This document shows, in pieces, positions 59,012-64,000 of a stretch of DNA of 64,000 bases. Source of the DNA: Pseudomonadota bacterium (GTDB lineage Bacteria > Pseudomonadota > Alphaproteobacteria > Rhizobiales > Rhizobiaceae); the NCBI GenBank assembly GCA_023404095.1, contig JAEYDD010000053.1, forward strand, positions 1-64,000. The letters are read 5' to 3'. Made by a program: the position numbers and the translations under genes. The notes beneath the pieces were generated by a model. That model did not search any database. It was not told the DNA's origin and saw nothing but the letters and a program-made list of their open reading frames with translations. Every line of letters begins with the position of its first letter. Within the stretch, counting starts at the first letter, position 1.

Positions 59012-60445
59012 TCAGCGCCTCTTCTTCGCCTTGTTGGCATAGGGGTTTTCCGACGCCTTGAAATGGATGCGGATCGGCACGCCCGGCAGGTCGAAATCGT
59101 TGCGCAGGCCGTTCGTGAGATAGCGCACATAGGATTCCGGCAGCGCCTCGGGACGCGTGCAGGAGATCATGAAGCCCGGCGGGCGCGCCTTAACCTGCGT
59201 CATGTACTTCAGCTTCAACCGGCGGCCGGAGACAGCCGGTGGCGGATGCTGGACCTGCTGCGCATCCAGCCAGCGGTTCAATCGGGCAGTCGAGATGCGG
59301 CGGTTCCAGACACGGTCGGTGTCGATGATCGACTGCATCAGCTTGTCGAGCCCGCGGCCGGTCTGGCCGGAAATCGGCACGGCGCGAATACCGCGCGCCT
59401 GCGGCAGGAGCCGGTCTGTCTTCTCGCGCAGGTCGGCCAGAACGGCCTGCGGATCCTCGATCAGGTCCCACTTGTTGAAGGCAAGCACGGCCGCGCGGCC
59501 TTCGCGCAGCACGAGGTCGACGATCTGCAGGTCCTGCTTCTCGAAGGGAATGGTCGCATCGAAGACGATGACGACGGTCTCGGCGAAACGGATGGCGCGA
59601 AGGCCATCGGCGACCGAGAGCTTCTCCAGCTTCTCCTGGACCTTCGCCTTGCGGCGCATGCCGGCGGTGTCGAACATCTTGATGGTGCGGCCGCGCCATT
59701 CCCACTCGACCGAGATGCTGTCGCGGGTAATGCCGGCTTCGGGGCCGGTCAACAGCCGGTCCTCGCCGAGGAAGCGGTTGATCAGCGTCGACTTGCCGGC
59801 GTTCGGCCGACCGACGATGGCGACGCGCAGCGGCTTCGTCTCGTCATATTCCGGTTCGTAATCGTCGTCCTTTTCCAGGCCTTCGGCAACAGCTTCCGAA
59901 CGCAGGTCGACATCGGTGACGGCCTCGTCTTCCTCCGGGAAGGCACGCTCCTCGCCGATCGCAGCGACGATTGCATCGCGCAGATCGAGCATGCCCTGGC
60001 CGTGCTCGGCTGAGATCGGCGTCGGTTCTCCGAGACCGAGCGTGAAGGCATCATAGAAACCGCCATCGGAGCCGCGGGCTTCCGACTTGTTGGCGACGAG
60101 CACGACCGGCTTGCCCTTGCGGCGCAGCATGTCGGCAAGGGCCGTATCGACAGGGGTCAGGCCCATTTTGGCATCGACGACGAAGAGCGACAGGTCCGCC
60201 TCGTCGATGGCCGCTTCCGTCTGGGCGCGCATGCGGCCCTGCAATGTCTCGGGGGCAGCTTCTTCGAGACCGGCCGTATCGATGATGTGGAATTTCAGGT
60301 CGATCAGACGCGCCTCGCCGGGACGGCGATCGCGGGTAACGCCCGGGGTGTCGTCCACAAGCGCAAGCTTCTTGCCCACCAGCCTGTTGAACAGGGTGGA
60401 CTTGCCGACATTGGGGCGCCCGACGATGGCGACGGTGAAGCTCAT
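59012..60445 (-). CDS. der: Ribosome assembly GTPase Der (EngA)
   Basis: A 477-residue double GTPase needed for 50S ribosome assembly. GTPase 1 shows GRPNVGKST (about 8-16), DTAGLEE and NKSE. GTPase 2 shows GRPNAGKST (about 212-220), TPGAIT-like GITRDS, DTAGMRRKAKVQEKLEKLSV and NKWD. A C-terminal KH-like domain follows (PPAVSGRRLKLKYMTQVKARPPGFMIS). The length is normal for the family. The upstream gene is a membrane TPR-like protein. Confidence 0.97.
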   Translation of the reverse strand: MSFTVAIVGRPNVGKSTLFNRLVGKKLALVDDTPGVTRDRRPGEARLIDLKFHIIDTAGLEEAAPETLQGRMRAQTEAAIDEADLSLFVVDAKMGLTPVDTALADMLRRKGKPVVLVANKSEARGSDGGFYDAFTLGLGEPTPISAEHGQGMLDLRDAIVAAIGEERAFPEEDEAVTDVDLRSEAVAEGLEKDDDYEPEYDETKPLRVAIVGRPNAGKSTLINRFLGEDRLLTGPEAGITRDSISVEWEWRGRTIKMFDTAGMRRKAKVQEKLEKLSVADGLRAIRFAETVVIVFDATIPFEKQDLQIVDLVLREGRAAVLAFNKWDLIEDPQAVLADLREKTDRLLPQARGIRAVPISGQTGRGLDKLMQSIIDTDRVWNRRISTARLNRWLDAQQVQHPPPAVSGRRLKLKYMTQVKARPPGFMISCTRPEALPESYVRYLTNGLRNDFDLPGVPIRIHFKASENPYANKAKKRR

Positions 60446-60488
60446 GGGGACGTTCCGTTCAGGTTGAGCCGCGTTGGATCGCGCGGCC

Positions 60489-61160
60489 TCAGGCGGCCTT
60501 GCCGCTGGCGGTGATCAGGTCCAGCATCATCTGGGCGCGGTTGGCGACGTTGCGCGGGCTCTCGCCATCGTTGACGACCTGCTCGAACCATTCCTTCGCG
60601 CGGGCGACGTCGCCCGCCTTGTAGGCCGACAGGCCGAGCACCTCGCGCGCCGAATGGCGCATCGGGTTGGTCGCATTGGTCAGTTGCTCGGCTTCCGCCG
60701 CCACCTCTTCATAGGAGCCGGTATCGACGAGCAGATAGGCAGCACGCAGACGGGCTGCATCGCGCAGCGCCTGCGGCACCGAACCATCCTTGGCGATCGC
60801 CGTGAAGGCCACGATAGCACCCGGTGCATCGCCGCCTTCCGCCAGAAGCGAGGCAGAACGGATGCGCGCCAGCACAGGGTAGGCTCCGAACCCTTCCTTC
60901 TCAAGTGCCGCCAGTTCCTTCTGGCCCGCCTCGCGGTCGCCTTCGCGGATCTGCGTCAGCGCGGACAGGAACTGGTCGCCGGCGGCGGACGATTCTCGTT
61001 CGCGCCAGAATTCGTAGCCGACCTTGCCGATCGTGCCGAGAACGACGAGGACGGCGGCGCCGATCAGCACGCGGCCGAACCGACGCCAGATGGAGCGCAT
61101 GCGTTCGGAACGCAGTTCCTCATTGACTTCGCGAATAAAGCTGTCGTCCTGGTTTACCAT
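60489..61160 (-). CDS. Tetratricopeptide-repeat membrane protein (YfgM-like)
   Basis: A 223-residue protein with one membrane helix near 36-52 (GRVLIGAAVLVVLGTIG) and a TPR-like periplasmic domain (AYPVLARIRSASLLAEGGDA to AGDVARAKEWFEQVV). This is the YfgM/TPR_21 arrangement, which in E. coli is encoded next to der with a link to envelope chaperones. Start 61160 (MVNQDDSF) is chosen, since the upstream extension has no homology. It lies 43 bp before der and is probably co-transcribed. Confidence 0.85.
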   Translation of the reverse strand: MVNQDDSFIREVNEELRSERMRSIWRRFGRVLIGAAVLVVLGTIGKVGYEFWRERESSAAGDQFLSALTQIREGDREAGQKELAALEKEGFGAYPVLARIRSASLLAEGGDAPGAIVAFTAIAKDGSVPQALRDAARLRAAYLLVDTGSYEEVAAEAEQLTNATNPMRHSAREVLGLSAYKAGDVARAKEWFEQVVNDGESPRNVANRAQMMLDLITASGKAA

Positions 61161-61265
61161 TCGTGGTCCGGCTTTCACTCAGATGATAGGTTTTCCGCGC
61201 TTCTACCCGATTTTTGCCCCGTTGTAAGGGGGCAGCGCGAAATCCCGCCCGTGGCCGGCTCACGA

Positions 61266-61850
61266 TCAGGGGAGCGGGGCAACACCGATCAGCCATTCGT
61301 GCAGCTTCAGGACGATCGCGGCATAGAGCAGAGCACCCACGATCACCGAAATGACGTCGTATCTTGCGGAGACAAACACCGGCAAGGCCCCCTCCCCGGA
61401 AGCGATCCGCTTCTTCAGTGAAATGCGCAGGATCACCGCCCAGGCGAGGATCGCTCCGAACAGCAGGACCGAATAGCTTTCGCCATTGGCCAGCAGGTGC
61501 GAGAACGCCCACAGCTTGATCGCAACGAGCGCGGGGAACTTCAGTTTCACGCGGATGTGCCCGGCCGGCATGAAGGCCGCGACAAGACAGATCGAGGCGA
61601 TCAGCATCAGCGTGAGCGCGATGTGGGCCATGAAGACCGGCGGATAATAGAGCATTTCGCCGCCGCTATCGCGCGCCAGGACGAAACCATAGGCCATCAT
61701 GAAAAGGCTGATCAGCGAGACGTTGCCGTGCAGCGCCATGAAGGTCGGCTTTCCAAGCCGCGCGATCAGGCCCGCACGAAGGCCGGGGGCGAAGGGGCGA
61801 ACCAGGTGGGTGGCGATGAAGAGGATGATGCCGGCGACCAGCAAAGCCAT
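61266..61850 (-). CDS. NnrU family membrane protein
   Basis: A 194-residue membrane protein with about six helices, of the NnrU/15-cis-zeta-carotene-isomerase-like family. Conserved features are the N-terminal LVAGIILFIATHLVRPF with the H/R pair, and LMLIASICLVAAFMPAGHIR. It also has a HLLANGE segment and a C-terminal LLYAAIVLKLHEWLIGV. NnrU was named from denitrifiers; in other species its role is unclear. Start 61850 (MALLVAG). Confidence 0.87.
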   Translation of the reverse strand: MALLVAGIILFIATHLVRPFAPGLRAGLIARLGKPTFMALHGNVSLISLFMMAYGFVLARDSGGEMLYYPPVFMAHIALTLMLIASICLVAAFMPAGHIRVKLKFPALVAIKLWAFSHLLANGESYSVLLFGAILAWAVILRISLKKRIASGEGALPVFVSARYDVISVIVGALLYAAIVLKLHEWLIGVAPLP

Positions 61851-61989
61851 TGAATTGCGCCTTTCGTGAATGAAATCCGGTGTGCGACCGTCGTCATGGG
61901 ATAGCGCCCCCCACAGCCAATTTCCAGCACGATCACGGCTTTGCCGCATTCACGAACGATGAAGCCCCCTGCAAATTGTCGCGGTAGCC

Positions 61990-62994
61990 ATGTTTCGATC
62001 AAGTCTTTCGACCCTTTTCGCCCTTGCCCTTGTCGGTTGTCCGCTCTCTTCCCGCGCCCAGGATCCGGCGCCGGAGAAGCCGAAGCAGCTGGTCGTCGTC
62101 TCCTTCGACGGCGCGCACGACACACGGCTCTGGGAGAGGAGCCGTGAGATGGCAAAACGCACCGGCGCCCGTTTCACCTACTTTCTGTCCTGTACGTTCC
62201 TGATGACGAAGGAAGACCGCAAGAGCTATCAGGCGCCTCATGAAAAGCGCGGCAAGTCCAATGTCGGCTTCGCACCCGACGACGCGGACGTGATCAGGCG
62301 GCTGGACGAGATCTGGCTCGCCCGCAGCGAAGGCCATGACATCGGCAGCCATGCCTGCGGCCATTTCGACGGCACGAAATGGAACGTGGACGACTGGAAG
62401 CAGGAGTTCGACTTCTTCCGAAACACGCTCCGCGAGGCCTGGGCCAATGCCGGCGTGCCCGAGCGCGAGCCGGTGGAATGGCGCGACTTTGCCGAAAAGG
62501 ACATCATCGGCTTCCGCGCGCCCTATCTCGCCACCAGCCCATCTCTGGTGAAGGCGCTGCGCGACTTCGGCTTCCGCTACGATGCAAGCCAGGTGTCGAA
62601 GGGTCCGGCCATGCCCCGCGCCGCCGACGACGGCCTCGTGCACTTCGCCCTGCCGCTGATCCCCGAAGGACCGTCGGCCAAACCTGTCATCGGGATGGAC
62701 TACAACCTCTTCGTCCGCCATTCGCTCGGCATTGAGGACAAGAAGCACAGCGCCACCTACGAGGAGAGGACGCTCGCCGCCTACCGGGCAGCCTTCGAAA
62801 AGCAATATGAAGGCGACCGCATCCCGCTGCAGCTCGGCTTTCATTTCGTGGAGATGAACGGCGGCGCCTACTGGCGCGCGCTCGACCGTTTCCTCACCGA
62901 GGCCTGCGCCAAGCCGGACGTCGCCTGCGTCAGCCATCGCGAGGCGATGGATATCGTCGGCAGGGAGAAGAAGGCGGCCGGAGCCGCCCTCTGA
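61990..62994 (+). CDS. Polysaccharide-deacetylase-like (NodB-homology) protein
   Basis: A 334-residue exported protein. The N-terminus MFRSSLSTLFALALVGC has a lipobox (ALVGC), so it may be a lipoprotein. The deacetylase domain shows motif 1 as VVVSFDGAHD (about 34-43), motif 2 as GSHACGH (about 116-122), and GFRAPYL (about 174-180). Motif 1 normally reads TFDD; here the second Asp is Gly, with another Asp three residues on, so metal binding and activity are uncertain. It lies upstream of, and convergent with, bacA. Confidence 0.82.
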   Translation: MFRSSLSTLFALALVGCPLSSRAQDPAPEKPKQLVVVSFDGAHDTRLWERSREMAKRTGARFTYFLSCTFLMTKEDRKSYQAPHEKRGKSNVGFAPDDADVIRRLDEIWLARSEGHDIGSHACGHFDGTKWNVDDWKQEFDFFRNTLREAWANAGVPEREPVEWRDFAEKDIIGFRAPYLATSPSLVKALRDFGFRYDASQVSKGPAMPRAADDGLVHFALPLIPEGPSAKPVIGMDYNLFVRHSLGIEDKKHSATYEERTLAAYRAAFEKQYEGDRIPLQLGFHFVEMNGGAYWRALDRFLTEACAKPDVACVSHREAMDIVGREKKAAGAAL

Positions 62995-63013
62995 CGGTCG
63001 TCGGACTAGGCCA

Positions 63014-64000
63014 TTACGGGCTGTTGGCCGCCAGCGCGTCACCGTTTTCCTTCCGTTCCAGATATCGCTGGTCGATCTCCGGAAGGGGCTCGTCCTGGAT
63101 CACCGCTTCGAAGGCCTTGAGGCGCTTGTAGATCGAAAGCAGCTCGACGATCGTGGTCCAGGAATTCACCAGATACTGGAAGGATTCGCGCACCTGCCCG
63201 AACACGTTCTGAATTTGGCTCATCACGCCGAGGGTCAACTTGCCCGCGACGATCGAGGGAACCAGCACGAAAGTTCCAAACAGGTTATCGGCCTGCAAAT
63301 AGAAGATGCGGGCGACGTTGAAATACAGGTAGTGGAAATAGAGGCGGAAATAGTTCTTCCGCACATTGGCGAAAAGCTGCGCCACGGTCGGAGGCTGTGC
63401 CCGGTCGGCATGATCTTCGCCATAGACCAGTTCCTTACGATAGGCGGCCTCGACGCGCTGGTTGCGGAATTCCAGGCCTGGCAGCTTGATGCCGACCACG
63501 GCCAGAAACACCGTCCCGAACAGCGACCAGCAGATTGCCGCCCAGACCAAGGCATGCGGTACCTCGCCGACGAACGGCAGGACGGTCACCGTGGTAGAAA
63601 ATTTGAACAGCACCGGCAGGAAGGCGACGAGCGTCATGATCGAGCTGACCAGGCTGACGCCGAGGCCCTCCACCGTCCGCGAGAAGCGCATCGTGTCGTC
63701 CTGCACACGCTGCGAGGCGCCTTCGATGTGACGCAGCTTGTCCCAGTGGGACATGTAGAAATCGTTCATCGCCGTGCGCCAGCGGAAAACATAGTGGCTG
63801 ACGAAGAACAGGTTCAACGTTCCGATGGTGATCGCGACGAAAGCGATGCCGGCAAAACCGATCATCCCGACAAAGAGATCGGTTTCCGTCGGGATGGGAT
63901 CGGTCCGGGCGAGACCCCGCTGGATCATGTCGTAGAACGGCCCGTACCAGGCATTGATCGCCACGCTCACCTGGACGGAAAAATAGGTGTTGAAGATGAT
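63014..64000 (-). CDS. bacA: BacA/SbmA-type peptide transporter (5' end beyond window)
   Basis: The last 328 residues of a membrane transporter of the SbmA/BacA family; the start lies beyond 64000, roughly 90 residues missing. The visible N-terminal part reads IIFNTYFSVQVSVAINAWYGPFYDMI, followed by membrane helices near 52-75, 120-140 and 155-175. Conserved SbmA blocks RTAMNDFYMSHWDKLRHIEGASQRVQDDTMRF and FNVARIFYLQADNLFG are present. There is no nucleotide-binding domain, which separates BacA from the related BclA/YddA fusions. BacA imports antimicrobial peptides and is needed in symbiosis in some rhizobia. Confidence 0.9.
   Translation of the reverse strand: MIFNTYFSVQVSVAINAWYGPFYDMIQRGLARTDPIPTETDLFVGMIGFAGIAFVAITIGTLNLFFVSHYVFRWRTAMNDFYMSHWDKLRHIEGASQRVQDDTMRFSRTVEGLGVSLVSSIMTLVAFLPVLFKFSTTVTVLPFVGEVPHALVWAAICWSLFGTVFLAVVGIKLPGLEFRNQRVEAAYRKELVYGEDHADRAQPPTVAQLFANVRKNYFRLYFHYLYFNVARIFYLQADNLFGTFVLVPSIVAGKLTLGVMSQIQNVFGQVRESFQYLVNSWTTIVELLSIYKRLKAFEAVIQDEPLPEIDQRYLERKENGDALAANSP

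Noticed and set aside
1..64000. tRNA/rRNA genes, IS elements, prophage or CRISPR arrays
   Set aside because: No cloverleaf-like segment, transposase, integrase or regularly spaced repeat was seen on either strand; short tRNAs could still be missed by eye.

Overview
The window is a GC-rich chromosomal segment of an alphaproteobacterium, almost certainly Rhizobiaceae (Rhizobium/Sinorhizobium/Shinella-like; I cannot fix the genus). The evidence is the fused anthranilate synthase trpE(G) with a rhizobial-type trpL leader peptide, choXWV, a NolR-like ArsR regulator, a BacA/SbmA transporter, an IRO-box-like (RirA) site before a haem-type TonB receptor, and RIME-like palindromic repeats. No tRNA, rRNA, IS element, prophage or CRISPR array was seen. 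Most of the window is core chromosome.

Layout. 1-2.7 kb: the 3' end of an RTX/serralysin-type protein, a small conserved gene, hemF and two small proteins. 2.75-5.3 kb (minus): DUF1285, CoA-type Nudix and CCA-adding enzyme, overlapping by 4 bp. Divergent from it, 5.4-12.25 kb (plus) is a four-gene MoxR/DUF58/BatA-DUF4159/large membrane protein envelope operon. 12.3-20.1 kb: bicupin oxalate decarboxylase, secreted small protein, GNAT, glutathionyl-hydroquinone reductase, Nudix, metallophosphoesterase, TPR protein, and an ECF sigma/anti-sigma pair. 20.2-22.2 kb: leuA with an upstream Leu-rich leader peptide and alternative hairpins (attenuator). 22.3-26.3 kb: lipoprotein, ClpP paralogue, HupE/UreJ permease, SPW membrane protein, queF and a CDF transporter. 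26.4-28.7 kb: trpE(G) with its trpL attenuator. 28.7-35.6 kb: extensin-like/M15-like protein, DUF1993, TonB receptor, fhs and an Lrp regulator.

35.7-43.2 kb (minus) is the least understood block: a probable operon of a coiled-coil protein, a 382-aa unknown, an AAA ATPase, a RelE-like toxin/HTH antitoxin pair, a 433-aa DUF6638-type protein and a membrane-anchored DUF2333 protein. I regard it as the best candidate for an undescribed system.

43.4-64 kb: cytochrome c, thymidine kinase, choXWV choline importer, HugZ-like haem/PNPOx protein, NolR-like ArsR, omega-amino-acid aminotransferase, DCC thiol oxidoreductase, aldose epimerase, adenine deaminase, DUF4160/DUF2442 pair, GH13 alpha-glucosidase, an Ldh2-family oxidoreductase with kdgK, der with a TPR membrane protein, NnrU, a polysaccharide-deacetylase-like protein, and the C-terminal part of BacA/SbmA running off the right edge.
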